Of a stretch of 64,000 nt of DNA, positions 1-12,174 are shown piece after piece; the first letter of the stretch is position 1; each line of letters starts with the position of its first letter. This DNA comes from Euphorbia lathyris (Eukaryota; Streptophyta; Magnoliopsida; Malpighiales; Euphorbiaceae). Location: positions 34,629,501 to 34,693,500 of the forward strand of contig NC_088918.1 in NCBI RefSeq assembly GCF_963576675.1, read 5' to 3'. A program made the translations under genes and the position numbers. The notes beneath the pieces were generated by a model, which was not told where the DNA came from, made no database searches, and saw only the letters and a program-made list of their open reading frames with translations.

Positions 1-3000
1 TTATCAACGAACTGGACCTACAATTTAGAAAAAAAAAAAAATTATTCAGCAAGTAACCAACCCAAAAAATAAATACAGCACAAATATAACAGGGATACCT
101 TACCTCTGAACCAATAGATCTTTCTTGGGAAATAGTTTCTTCACCGTCGACTGCCTGCAAAAAGTCAAAAGGGAACAAACAACCCTGATTTTTCATTTTT
201 TCTCCCACTACGCAGATCACATCTATGAGTAAGCAAAACAGTGACAACACACCTTTGAAGAAGAAAAATTCTCCATCTTCAGTTTACCAGTATGAACAAG
301 CCTTCTTATGGCTTTCAAATTGACCCAACTGCAGATAATAACAAAATTCAGGATTAGGCCACATTTAGGCGTATATGTACATAATTAACCAGATTAAATA
401 AGCTACTTACAAGTTTCTTGTATCGACAAAGTCGGACTTGTCCATTGACTTGATTTTATTGATCATAAGAAGATGAATTGAAGATCAAATATTAGTGAGT
501 ATAACAAACAGAAAATTGTTTGACATAACAAAGGTAATCCTGAGAATATCAGATGCCCAATGTTGTCCCCCAAAATGAAGTAAAGAAAACAGAAAAGCTT
601 CCACTTGTGTCCTCACTCTTCACCAGCCTTCTCCCTCCCCCAAACGAGGGAGAAAACCACGAAGAGAAAAGAAAAGCCTGGAGAAAGAATGAAAAAGAAA
701 AGGCAACTCATAACTCACATGCATAGAAGGATCCTGCGTAGTTCCTGTAAGCTGCATCACAATATGAAGGCGATGTTAAATAATAATAGTAATAATAATA
801 ATAAATTAGAATGTTACTGGACAAGGGGTCACTCATTAGTCCAATTACACAAATAATAGGCAGTAGCTAGAAAGTTCGCATTACCATTTTAAGGTCAAAC
901 CATATTATATTACTTCAGCAAACAGCACGTTATGAATAAAATCAACTATTTGTTCGGGCAAAGCCACTTGGGCAAGACTACATGGTAACAAACTATTAGC
1001 CAATTCTAACTCCAAAAATATCGATTACCAACTCATGCCCCTATCAATTTCCATACATCTTGGTAGTTGAGTGAATTATGCAGATTAGAAGAAAAAGTTT
1101 ATACAAAAAAAAAAAAATCCTTCAAAATTACCAGGCCATAGATCATTTTAAATGAAAACTGTTGATTTGCAGAGAAAGTTCAGTTTGCATTGGCCATTAA
1201 ATAATCAGAATGGGCATCTGAGAATTATAGATTAAAAATATTAATGTCAGATCATGCATTACTAACAATCAAAATCAAATGATTTTTCAAGAAAGTTGAT
1301 GCAATTCAATTCATGTACTACCATTTTCATGAGCAACAATAATGTGGCAAAAGTTATATACTTCAAGTAACTGGATCGCTATGTTTATAGCATTACAGAA
1401 TTCCTGTTCCAAATTTATTACTTCTATGGAAATGTAGTAAACTTTTAAACTCTTCATCAGACTCATACAAGATCATCCCAACCTCCAACAAGCAAAAAGG
1501 GTTTCAAAAGAGAAAAGAGGGATGCAAAGGTGATGTAAACCTGTTTTGTTCTACAATACAGTTTGTCAAATGAGTTGATGGGGCTAGCATCACCTTAAGA
1601 ATTCAACCAAATACAACACTATATATCTATATATATAATGGCCAGTACCTCCATGCAGTATTCAACGTTGTTTCGGATCAAATGGTTCAAGATTTCTAGA
1701 AGACTCAAGGAGCACAATCAGCATCTTAACAATTTTAGAAAAAACACCATATATGCCCATAACACTGAAGTTGGATAAAAAAAATTAAATATCAGCACTG
1801 TAATGAGGATACTAGGGTCAATAGCAGTAGCGGCATCATCTGAGCTAAAATGAAGCACATACTCCTTCCCCTGAAACAAGTTGAAGAACAGTGTAAAAAT
1901 TTACAGAGTTTGTAATAGTATGCATTTATTATTACCTGGTTAAACAAAATCTTTATGCAAAATAATAGATTCTACAAAACCAAATCCTTACCTGAGACAA
2001 TAATACATCAAGAGTCCCATCCTTCAACAGTGAAAAAAACAGTCCATACTCATCAGAAGGATTCCTTCAGAATGAAAAAGTTCATTCATTCATTAGATAT
2101 ATGAAAAAAGGCTTATCACTGCAGCAGAAGTTCATTAAGTTTGTTAACTGTTATCAAAAAAGATAGAAACATCATCTTCAATGTCCCAATACCAAATTTT
2201 CTGAATACAAAGCTTCAGAACTTTGATCAAATAATATATCAGGTTGAAAGATAGACGACACACTCATGCAGAAAAATTGACATACGATTCATCTTTGCTT
2301 TCCTGTTCCCCAAGAGATTCCTGTTGAAGTATAATGCGTGGAAGAGTCAGTTTATCAAATTCAAGGCTGTATCAATACATTTGAGCTCAAATCAGACCAC
2401 TTCAAATACACACACAGAGAGAGAGTTGTACACACCAGGTTAAGAGGAAGAACATCAATGCTTGACTTCGAATATTTCTCCAAAACCTTTACCAGAGAAA
2501 TATAATTAGTGGATTTCATGTGGGCGAAAATTGCAAGAGAAAATGGCAAGCACAAATCACCTTCATTGCGTTATCGTGTGTATTGGTTGTATTTATTAGC
2601 ACCAAGGGTATATGGCACCCATACTTGGAATTGAGAAACTGCAGAAATAAGAGCAGCAGGATAAGTAAAATCAGATAAAAGATAATAAAAACTACTGCCA
2701 ACAGAAAGAGCCAACGACTGACCTTGATTTGATTTACAGTAAGGTCAAGAGACGATAAGCCATTATGAACGTCAATTGCAGACCTACATGATAAAGAAAT
2801 GTGTATAAAATGACTTAAATCAAAAGTGCAACATCAGTTGTACACTACAGTTAACAACGTTGTACCATTGTTCATAATGCAATGCTACTGGATTAAGCAT
2901 GTAGCCATAAAGAATATAGTAAAACAATTGGCTGAAGTACAAAAATGGCAATCAAACTTGGATCTTCCAGACAAATTGGCCCAATTTAATGTATTTTTGC

Positions 3001-4838
3001 CAAATTCACCCTCAACTTGAAATTTTGCCTGATTCAACTCGGCTCACAATTTTTTTATCTATTACAGCTCAGTGGTCCAATTGTAGCGTTAGAAATAAAC
3101 AATTTATAAATTATGCTGTAGCAAAATCCTGAGACTATCAAATTGAATGTTCTAAATTCTAAGGGATCAATCTCTTGCATTGATGAATTGGAAAGAAAAA
3201 TAAAATAAAGAGAAGAACGATTTGTGAAGATATAGATATTAATTGAATCCATATTATCTAATAAAAAAAGAGAAGGGACTAGTTTCTTTCAAATAGGAAT
3301 ACTTAGCGTAGGAGACTTATCAGTCATCACAGAACTACAGCATCATAAAGCCTAGCCCCAAAGCTTCTTGATTTGAAACCCTCAACACACAGATTCATCA
3401 AACTAATATCAATAGCTACCAAGAAAAATAACAATATCCAAATTGATTAGTGATTGAAGAAACATTAGCCCCTAGAGAAAAGCTAGTTCTTAGGAAAAGA
3501 GGCCAGCCCAACATCTAATTCCCCACATACTACTAGACAATCATAGTTGTTAAAGGCGCCAAGGGGTCCTGGAGCCCTATGAAGCACGGAAACTCTTCAT
3601 GACATGTGTTTCCCCGTTTCCGGCAGATGCAGGAAACGGAAACTCTCGGAAACTGATACGAAACGTTTCCGGGCACGTTTCCGTAATTACCCAAAATATG
3701 AAACGCGTCTCTGGTTTTCCCTACCTATTTCGATTAAAATTCTGGAAATTTGAAACTTTCTATTTTGCAATTCCTATTCAATCTAAGATTAGGAAAATTG
3801 AAACTTCCTATTTGAGAGATAATTCTTTTATTGTATCCTTTAATTTAAAGAACTTACCCACATTTCTTTCTCCTATAATCTTTGTCTTTTGAATCTCAAT
3901 TGAGCTTGGACTTTCTTCCTCTTGTTATTCAATCTTGTTTTTTTTATGTATTATTATATTTTTAATATTTATAAATATACCCCTATATTTTTAATATTTA
4001 CACGTTTCCGTTTCCTAGTATCGTTTCCGTTTCCGTTTCAGTTTCCGTATCCGTGCAACATAGCTGGAGCCTAGGCTCAAGGCGAGGCCGCGCCTTAGAA
4101 ACATGAGGCGCATAAAATAAAATAAAATATATACTCTTTTACTAGTTAAGCATAAACTAAAAAAAGACACTTATGACCACACAAACAAAATACTAAATCA
4201 TAAATGTCAAAACACCAAATTAAGTTGATTCTTAATAGAGACACTATCATATACTTAATGTCTTAACTTAAAATACCTAACTATAAACTAATGCTACTAA
4301 ACTAATAATCATTCATTGTCAATCAAAAAGAACACACACAACAAAAACTAATAATCAGCATCATCAAGATCATCCTTCAAATTAATATCGTCCTCTCCAT
4401 AGTATCCTCCACTATTATTTTCATCTTCAATTTCCTCCTCTTCATTTTCATCTTATTTAAATTAAGGGTTAAAATTAATCTTATTTAAGTTAGATTAGTG
4501 GTTGAGATTAATCAAATAGTTATTTTAGAGAAAACTGTAAAAATAAAAAAAATAAACCTAAGTAAAAACCGTCAGGCGCACAAGGCTCCAGGCTCCCAGG
4601 CGAGAGCCTTTTGTACAGAGCCTCGTTTTCTGGGTTCAAGGCTCAAGAGCCTGAGCCTTGACTGAGGCGTGCCTTTAACAACTATGTAGACAATGGAACA
4701 TAATAAGCATTCACTAAGAGTATGTGCCCACATATGGCCCTCAAATCAAGTAACCTTTTCTTGATTAATTTTATATTTGTATGTACAAAACAATTATTAC
4801 ATCAAAGAGCACATTCATGTCTACCAGTAGACAACTGG

Positions 4839-4885
<47 letters not shown>

Positions 4886-5609
4886 TTAAAAAAGAAAAAG
4901 TATTAGAAAGAAACCCAAAGACATTAACAAAGGGAAAACTATGGTTTCATTAATAAAATAAAATATTTACTCTAAAATGTCATATGTACTGAAATTGAAC
5001 ATCCAAATCCTCAACTGTTTCAATTGAAAAACTTCATCAAATATCAAGGATAACAATGAACACTTACTTGGGACCACCAAACCCCATGGTCTTTCCTAAG
5101 TCACAATTGGACTTAACAACCACAAGCTTGTCCAAATGCTGCTTAATTTCTGCAATATCTGCATGAGATGAGGAAGCATTTTGTTCAACAAGCAGAAAAG
5201 AGAAGGGATAGATTGGTGATGCAACATATGCTCATATTAGCTAATCTTTCCCATGTACAAAAACCACAAAATCAATTTGAAATTCATTACCATCAGGAGC
5301 ATCCGATAAGTCCTCATAAGGAACAACAAGCGTATCATTCTTGCTTTGCTCAATCTGTTGTACTTCCTCCCTTCAGTACAAAATTCAAAGCATTGACATG
5401 TCAAAACAAAACAAAGAAAACCTTGATGTTGTTCTTCATGCAACAAGCAGAATTATATCAAATGAAGCTACAAGTCTCACCTTTCACTTGAGACAAACAG
5501 AAATAAATAAAAAGGGTAAAAATGCTACATAAGAGTAATAAATTTTACCTGTCACCTATGGTTACAATATTCAAGGACAAATATTTGCATGCAATTTTAG
5601 CCTTTAATT
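1..5609 (-). CDS. UDP-glucose pyrophosphorylase-like protein, divergent, partial (3' end outside window)
   Basis: Exons read on the minus strand: 5609-5549, 5370-5291, 5158-5068, 2783-2723, 2638-2561, 2486-2434, 2366-2286, 2064-1992, 1870-1813, 1695-1649, 448-411, 328-253, 154-104. The first ten join in frame with GT-AG borders and no stop. The order matches plant UTP-glucose-1-phosphate uridylyltransferase (cytosolic, makes UDP-glucose): VVPYEDL, HLDKLVVVK, GPKSAIDVHNGL, KYGCHIPLVLIN, NTHDNAMK, LLSQGKEYV, ILNHLIRNNVEYCME, WVNLKAIRRLV. Catalytic motifs are altered: the LNGGLGTTMG nucleotide loop reads SNCDLGKTMG, the PPGHGD segment is lost, and the SDNLGA segment reads SDDAATA. I could not find the exon that normally follows YCME, nor an initiator exon upstream of 5609; the acceptor at 448 is weak. 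Family identity is firm; UGPase activity is unlikely. It may be a neofunctional paralogue or a young pseudogene. Confidence 0.8.
3542..4686. mobile_element. Non-autonomous hAT-type element in UGPase-like intron
   Basis: Inverted ends CATAGTTGTTAAAGGC at 3542 and its complement ending at 4686. Flanked by a perfect 8-bp duplication tagacaat (3534-3541 and 4687-4694), the hAT signature. The interior holds GC-rich terminal arms (ggcgccaagg, gaggcgtgcc), no transposase, and a second nested repeat at 3578-4063. It lies in the 2.3-kb intron between exons 5158-5068 and 2783-2723 of the UGPase-like gene. A short stretch beginning attaaaggcgcgcc near 62633 in a BTAF1 intron resembles one arm. Confidence 0.8.
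3578..4063. mobile_element. Nested MITE rich in gtttccg/cggaaac motifs
   Basis: Inverted ends TATGAAGCACGGA at 3578 and TCCGTGCAACATA(G) at 4063, with repeated cggaaac / gtttccg motifs just inside. Flanking 9-bp near-duplicate ctggagccc (3569-3577) and ctggagcct (4064-4072) suggests a Mutator-type 9-bp target duplication. It is inserted in the left arm of the surrounding hAT element, so it is younger. No coding capacity is recognised; the 97-codon frame at 3599-3892 matches nothing I know. Confidence 0.6.
4838..4879. repeat. (TA)n(CA)n microsatellite
   Basis: An alternating ta tract runs straight into about fifteen ca dinucleotides, within the large UGPase-like intron. Confidence 0.95.
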
Positions 5610-5802
5610 CTAAGAAATATAATGTGTTATTATGACCTCTGAGGTTCTATTATACCATTTTATAACAAAATCCATCAAAACAGACATTGTGAAAATATAA
5701 GCTTCACCTTCATAATAGCCCTAACCATAATAGAAATAAAAGTGCAGGTCTTGTATGCATCACAATCAATTTCAGGCAACAACAATAAAAAAATATGTGA
5801 TC

Positions 5803-6371
5803 AACAACAACAACAACAACAACAAAGCCTTAGTCCCGAAATGATTCGGGGTCGGCTAACATGAACCATCATATAAAACCGTGAAAATCAAGTCGTGTCA
5901 GCGACACAGATTCGCTCCCTCCACTCCGTCCTATCCACTACCATATTTTCCTCAATTCCCAATAAACTCATATCACTCTCGATCACCCTCCTCCAAGTTT
6001 GCTTAGGTCTTCCCCTACCCCTCACCACTACATCCCTTTGCCACTCTTCGGTTCTCCTAACCGGCGCATCAAGCGCTCTACGTCTCACATGGCCAAACCA
6101 CCTTAGTCGGTTTTCTCTCATTTTATTCTCAATAGATGTGACCCCTACTTTTGTCCTAATTATTTCATTAGGCACCCGGTCCTTTCTCGTGTGACCACAC
6201 ATCCATCTCAACATATGCATCTCCGCCACCGACATCTTATGGATGTGGCAGTGTTTCACTGCCCAACACTCCGTACCATATAACAATGCTGGTCTAATTG
6301 CCGTCCGGTAGAATTTTCCCTTCAATCTATTAGGCATGCCGGGATCACAAAGGAAACCCGTAGCACTCTTC
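5803..6371 (-). mobile_element. 5'-truncated RTE-type LINE (reverse transcriptase C-terminus)
   Basis: A long minus-strand frame (ending at 5888) encodes the C-terminal part of a plant RTE-clade LINE protein: LLYGTECWAVK, MLRWMCGHTRKDRVPNEII, LRWFGHVRRR and APVRR are typical. The element ends at the left in a (CAA)n tail (5803-5825, TTG repeats on the sense strand), characteristic of RTE 3' ends. A perfect 20-bp target-site duplication (caat, seven a, tatgtgatc) flanks it at 5783-5802 and 6372-6391. The open frame running on to 6478 is therefore accidental read-through into target DNA. Only the last ~160 codons remain; dead copy. Confidence 0.9.
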
Positions 6372-6479
6372 CAATAAAAAAATATGTGATCCTCCAATAT
6401 AAATAAACATATCTTCTTAAGATGATGCCACAAATTATTATTTTTTAAATGATATGCATTAACTGTTACATTACACACA

Positions 6480-7690
6480 ATCTTTCAAGTGCAAATTGAT
6501 CTCAATCTAGTTGAATTCTTTTCCTCTACACCACTTGGTTAGGGGTACATTTTTTACACGTGTTTACCTTGGCTCATCCTATTGCTACATCTTACATTCC
6601 TAATCCTACAGTTTGGATGCATTCAACCTTCCATATAAGTTTATTTGTTGGTATACACTAGACAGCCCAAACCATCACAGTAGCCTTTCTAATCTTAAAG
6701 GGGAAGTATTACTAACTATTCAAACTATATCATCTATGCCCTCAATCAACAAAAGCCGCAGACTAGATTAATAAACATAAACATGTCATATTCAAGAACT
6801 GCATGGACCACGTAGAATCCATTCACAAATTGACTCATGCAACCCATTCCCTTATTGGTTATGGTATAGCTCTCGACCTAATACACTCATTCCATTCTCA
6901 AAGATATAACCGATCAAGCAAATTTGGTGGAGTATAAATTTTCAGTGCCTTTTCTCGTTTCCATTGAAGATGCAGAGTAAAATAGGTAGTAAAGCAGTTT
7001 ATAATCCAGGACTTACTCTAAAATTATTATGACTCCTAATGATACTCCTGCTTATTGAATCTTCACTCTCGGTAGCCTTATCTAAGCCGAATATGTAAAA
7101 TATTTATTTATATTGTATAAAAGCTATTATTACAAATGTTCCCTACATGTCAAAACAATAACAGGAGTTACTGAACATGAATTATTACATTTACAGCCAG
7201 TCTCTAGAAATCTCAAATTAGACTAAAGAAAGGTAAAACACAAATCGCTACATTTTGAGTTGCAATATATTCATTTCTCTATTGTCAACCTTGCACTGAT
7301 TGCCCCTAACTTCTGCTCAATCTACATTCTTATTTTCAATCCTAGAATGACAATACAGTTGTTTATACTTGCATAATCAGCAATTCAAAACTTAAATAAT
7401 GTCAGTCTAGTACAGCTTACATTTCCTCTTAAGCACAGCTAGCTCATTTTTAAGTTCACCTACAGTTATTAAAAAGCAAACAAATATTGACTGAACTCCA
7501 AATATTGCAATCACTGCTAAAATAGAATTCAACAAAAGAACTAAAACCTAGTCTAAAAGGTGTACGCCACATTGTAACTTCTAGTACCATAATGATGACA
7601 AGTTAAGCATTCTTTACACAACTTTTTTTTTCCAACTCAATAAATAGGTTCAAGCAGCAGAACAATAAATATAAGCTACTCTTGCAATTA
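6480..7690. other. Intergenic, no feature seen
   Basis: AT-rich sequence between the LINE and the 3' end of RPS2. It should hold the 3' UTR of RPS2 near 7500-7690 and perhaps the 5' end of the UGPase-like gene. I recognise no exon or repeat. Confidence 0.4.
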
Positions 7691-7696
7691 ATCATG

Positions 7697-8432
7697 TTAC
7701 CCAAATTCTTTCTTAGAAACATCTCCCTTCGATTCTCTCAACTTCTGCTCGAGCAAAAAGGTCTTGGTAATCATATTGCAGAACAAGTACACAAACTGAA
7801 CTGATTCATTGGCGGGCACTGGATAAGCAATCCTCTTGTAGTACTCCAGTGGCATGCTAGAATCTACCAGAGCCACAATTGGAACCTGCAGTCTAGCAGC
7901 CTCCAAAATTACGGAACTCTTCCTCTCTGTATCTAACACCACTACGCAGTCTGGCGGTTGTATCGGTGCAAAACAAACCTTTGGCATAGCAAATTAAAAT
8001 CTGATTTAAATCAACTACTGATAAAAAAAAAAAAAAAGCATTGTCTTTTCAAGTGAGATTGCAGATGCAAACCTTTTTATTTCTCGACCGAAACTTTTTA
8101 GGACTAAACCTATTAGTCAAGAACCCGCCCATTCTCCACATAACATTATCTCTAGGACTATAGAGCCCAATCTTCTTTGTCATTTGCTCCACAATTTCAT
8201 CGTGAAGAGGATTTGTATTAACGAATAGAAAACGGGCGTTCCTGTCACGAGCTAGATGAGAAATAAAGCTGATCGCATTCCGAAGGCAGATTAGAGTTTT
8301 ATCAGAATCGATTATGACCTGTGAATTCCGAATTCCGTAAGAATAGATCTTGAAGTGTTCGGCGGCGACTCGGCGGCCCAAATGGGCGTTTGTGCTTAGT
8401 AGTTTCTGGATAACGATGGAGTGGAGCGTCAT
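7697..8432 (-). CDS. RPS2: Mitochondrial ribosomal protein S2, nuclear-encoded
   Basis: Two exons, 8432-8073 and 7978-7697, joined across a 94-bp intron (AAG^GTTTGC ... CAAAG^GTTTGT), giving 213 residues. This is the bacterial-type uS2 family, a component of the small mitoribosomal subunit. Diagnostic stretches are QKLLSTNAHLGRRVA near the N-terminus, RFLFVNTNPL, GFLTNRFSPKKFRSRNKK, PDCVVVLDTE, and ARLQVPIVALVDSSMPLEY. The first ATG lies directly before the conserved core, so no long cleavable presequence is visible, as in nuclear RPS2 of other eudicots, where targeting information lies at or within the mature N-terminus. The frame is intact, so the gene is probably functional. The + strand frame at 8350-8622 is an antisense shadow. 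Confidence 0.95.
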
Positions 8433-9170
8433 GTTGATTCCGATTAACCTGATGTGGGGGGTGAAGGGAAATGCTGAGGAATTACAACTTAACTATAATA
8501 ATCTGCTCGAACAAAGTGGGAGAGCAGCGAAATTCCATGAGTTTCTAGTTTTATTTTTACCAGACTGTCTTCACCCCTTACGAGTGATGATGGAGGAGGC
8601 GGAGCCGGCGATAGGATTCTAGGGGTTTTTGTTCTTTGGTATTTTGATGCTCTGTCTTTTTAACCACTCACTTAACCACTTAAACTTGCTTGAAGTTTAA
8701 GCATGCGATTCTAATATTAGAGAAGCAAAAAAAAAAAAAAAAAAAAAAATAATATTTTTTGATAGTGAAACAATTACAAACTTCTTTCTTAATATATTTT
8801 AATCTATTTTATAAATTATGTAATAACATTCTAAGTAACGTACAATATATCTTCCATATTTAACTTATTGTTTTTACGACCGAGTGATTAATTGATTACA
8901 TTTTATGCAAGTTCAAGGGACTAACCGAACATTTTATGCAAGTTTAGGAGGCTATAAAAACACATTCAAAGTTCAGGAAGCAATCAAACTTTTTGAACAA
9001 ATTCAACAATCAAATGATGTATAAGCCAACTTTATTTGTTTTGGTTGGTAATTGAAGAGGGATAGTTGAATATGAATTTTAAATAATTTTCTTACATTCC
9101 AAATTGAAAGGGAATCATAGTACGTATCTTTTTCTTTGAAATGATATAAGAGTAATTTTATATATAATTA

Positions 9171-9647
9171 CTTTTTTTTTTTTTTTGAAGAAACGAACAC
9201 TTTATTAATCACTAGAAATGGCATCCCGACAGAATTTAGGGTTGGGTTCTTCCTTTTCTGCGGAGCTCTGGGCTATTCTTACTGGAATCAATCTTGCTAA
9301 AAGGCTGGGTGTTAAGAGGCTCTCTGTGGAGTCTGATAATTTGGAAGCAATCAAAATGATTTCTGAGAATCATTCTATGGGTCTTAACAGTCGCAACCTC
9401 ATCAAAGCTATTATAAGGCTTTGCTCCTCCTTTGAGTTCGTAGAGTTCAGACACATTTTTAGAGAGCAGAATCGTGTTGCTGATCGCTTGGCGGCGGCGG
9501 GCCATGAAGGGACGTTAGGCGTTACTACCCTTCCTGTTTCCCCTAGTTTCATCTCTCATCTTCTCTTAGAAGATAGGATTGGGGTTAGCTTCCCTAGGCT
9601 AATTCCTGGGTAGTTTGTTGTTATTCGTTTTTCTTTTCCTTTTCTAC

Positions 9648-9685
<38 letters not shown>

Positions 9686-9817
9686 AATGGCATCCCGAAT
9701 TAGAATGTCTTGAATGAATACAAGTAAAGAATAATGAATAAAAGAATTAGCATAGGACCGAGCATGCCTTGCAAGTGCACGAGCTGTTTCGTTCGCTAAT
9801 CTTGAAACAAATACCAC
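9171..9817 (-). mobile_element. Old 5'-truncated L1 LINE, split by a later L1
   Basis: The poly-A tail appears as a T run at 9171-9186. The minus strand then reads an RNase H tail (RLANETARALARHAR, split by the later insertion, ending ISSD and a stop). Target duplication atatataatta at 9160-9170 and 9818-9828. Without the inserted younger L1 only about 180 bp of this element remain. Confidence 0.75.
9230..9682 (+). mobile_element. Younger 5'-truncated L1 LINE, ORF2 RNase H terminus
   Basis: Encodes the C-terminal RNase H-like domain of a plant L1 ORF2: SSFSAELWAIL, VESDNLEAIKMI, FREQNRVADRLAAAG, ending DRIGVSFPRLIPG. A poly-A tail runs from 9649 to 9682. A 16-bp target duplication (agaaatggcatcccga) sits at 9214-9229 and 9683-9698. 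The apparent start codon at 9218 and residues MASR lie in the duplicated target, not in the element. The same subfamily ends at 38877 and at 55630 with a near-identical C-terminus. Confidence 0.9.
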
Positions 9818-10107
9818 ATATATAATTATATTATTAAATCATCGTTTACCTTACCTTTCATCCAAATACAACAAATTATTTCATACACTTCACTTACTTT
9901 ACCTTACATTACCTTACTTTAGTTACACTCCATTAAACATTTGTCGTATTTTATAGGGTCTACTTGTCATAAAATACTGCACATTTACTCAATTGATATA
10001 CAATTAATAATTTTGTAGGAGTAAAACAAACTTTTGTGGCATTAACATATTTTGAGTGACTAAACAAGTTTAAAAGAGACAAAAGAGAGAAAAGTATTGT
10101 TAACAAA

Positions 10108-10200
10108 ATATTGGTAATACACCTTAACATCTCTTCTAGTGGTTAGTAATAACTTTATTTACTAAGTAACATGTAAAGAATACCCACTAAAGGTGCTCTT
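10108..10200. repeat. Short foldback MITE-like repeat
   Basis: Imperfect inverted arms (catctcttctagtggttag and cccactaaaggtgctc) resemble the pair at 56110-56198. Probably a small MITE family; no clear target duplication was found. Confidence 0.35.
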
Positions 10201-10499
10201 AGTTTTTCGAATTTGAAATGGTAGTGATACATGAATAATTGTTAGCCATGACAATGATGACGTATAACCAACACCAAAAGCTTTGAACTGGAATCTCATC
10301 GGCAGATTTCTCACTAATAGAAGTATTAAAATTTCGATGATGAAAAAAACAATAGCGGATCTTTGGTGTTCATCCAAAAGGCTGTGTATCTAGGTCCGAA
10401 TAAATTCATTTTTTTAATTGCTTCACCCATTGGAACGTGAATGTGTGATGAAGGTGATCCATGAAAGTTCAGACAAAATTTATTATTTGTTGCCAAACT

Positions 10500-11760
10500 G
10501 ATTGAAGGATAGAATCCTAATGAACTGCAACTAATGAAGGTTGGGTTTTTGGTGTAAGTTCATAGAGGCATATTAAAACAAACTTTAGAGGGATAGGGAG
10601 AACATATAAGAAGATTCGGGTTGCTATGAATGTGATGATGCACATTGAAGAGGAAGATGAAGATTAGTAAAACGGGTGGAGAAATATCATGGGTGCATTT
10701 CAAAGACTCCCAATGTTTGTTTCTTTTATGGGCGAATTGGGCAATGTTGATAAGTTCTATGAAACATTACTTGATATCCCTGATCTGGATAAACCTAAAC
10801 GATGGTATAGAACATGACTTAGAGCTCTTACAAAAAGAAACACAAACAATCACCCAACATCAAGGTGGCTACTGTCATCGCCGATGTCGGCCATGCTTCC
10901 GACCAATGGTGGAAATCTGCAACAAATATCAATTCCTATTTTTGGGATGCAGTATAAGGGAGCTGTTGCATCTAATCAAGGCGTTGAAGAAGGACTATCT
11001 CTTCAGAGATGGAAACAAATCAAGAGTCTGGCGGGATTAATTCAAATGATGGAATGTTAAATATAGCTCAGGATGGGATGGTAATAAATGAGTCAAAAAA
11101 GACACCAAAATGAAGGGATGGGTCAAGCGTTGGGTGGGCTCAACGACCCAATAGATTATGATGGACAAGTGGATAATTCAAAGAACGACGGGCCAAAAAA
11201 AGGATATTGACGGGTTTTGATTCTCGAGCCCGCTAGACGCCATAAGTACTTTAAGTTGGAACTGTCTGAGAATGGGTAACCTTCGAATAGTTCCTATGCC
11301 AGTAGACCTTATGTCTCAACGAGTTAGTTATGGTTTTGTGTTAAGAAACTCTACTAGTTTTATTCATGCTCGAAATGGTAGTCTTCCTTTTACGTCTGAT
11401 GTATTTATAGCTGAAGGCATCAGCATCCGGGAAGTTTTGAAATGGTTGAAGGATAATGGTTTTAAAAATGTTATTATGGAATCAGATTCTCAACTTTTAG
11501 TCAATAATATCAACGATCTAAGAGAATGTGAATTCTATGTTAGTCATTATTGTTTGTGATTGTAAATCCCTTATAAGAAAAATTCATAACTATTGTGTTC
11601 GATTTGTCAAAAGATTTGCGAATCTAGTAGCTCATATTTTAGTTACGGTGATTGATTCTATGTCAGATTATAGAGATTGTAGTGCTTTATTCCTGCCTTT
11701 TCTTGTTTGAGTTTTGAAATTGACTAATAAATTTCTTCTTTTCTTAAAAACAAAAGTATG
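10500..11760 (+). mobile_element. Decayed L1 LINE (ORF1-like and RNase H remnants)
   Basis: The first part (10560-11240), read with frameshifts, shows an L1 ORF1-like zinc-knuckle region: RLPMF, then GELGNVDKFYE, LDIPDLDKPKRWY. The second part (11272-11710) is an RNase H remnant in two frames: VSYGFVLRNSTSFIHA, FIAEGISIREVLKWL, VIMESDSQLLVNNI, then RFVKRFANLVAHIL. An A-rich stretch near 11748-11757 may be the tail. ORF1 and the ORF2 end are adjacent, so most of ORF2 has been deleted or two insertions abut. No intact gene. Confidence 0.65.
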
Positions 11761-12174
11761 GCAAATAGAGTAAATCTACTCAAATTAAATCAGGTTAAAG
11801 GCAGCAATAGTCAATCAAAAATCTAATAAGGTGAGTTTGGATATATATATTCAAGAATTGATCGGTCCAGCCTGATTTGGGTTCACTTAAACCCACTTAT
11901 AAAATAAATTGTGTTTAGAATTTATCTCAAAAGCTTGAATCTAATCCAACCCGATCCGTCATTACATTATATAGGTTTGATATATATTTTTATTATTTTT
12001 GTTAAATATTTTTTAGATATATAAAATTATTTTATTAGTTTTTATTAAATTAATTAACTAAAATTTTAATTTGTTCTTTTATTTTTCATATTTATAATTT
12101 AGCGTAAACCACGACTATGTTCGGGCCGCTCTATCCATGATCAAGTCTATTTAAGGGTAAGATAATATAAGGTT

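Noticed and set aside
5895..6194. Plus-strand 99-codon ORF
   Set aside because: Antisense shadow of the RTE LINE reverse transcriptase.
8350..8622. Plus ORF of 90 codons
   Set aside because: Antisense to the first exon and 5' UTR of RPS2.
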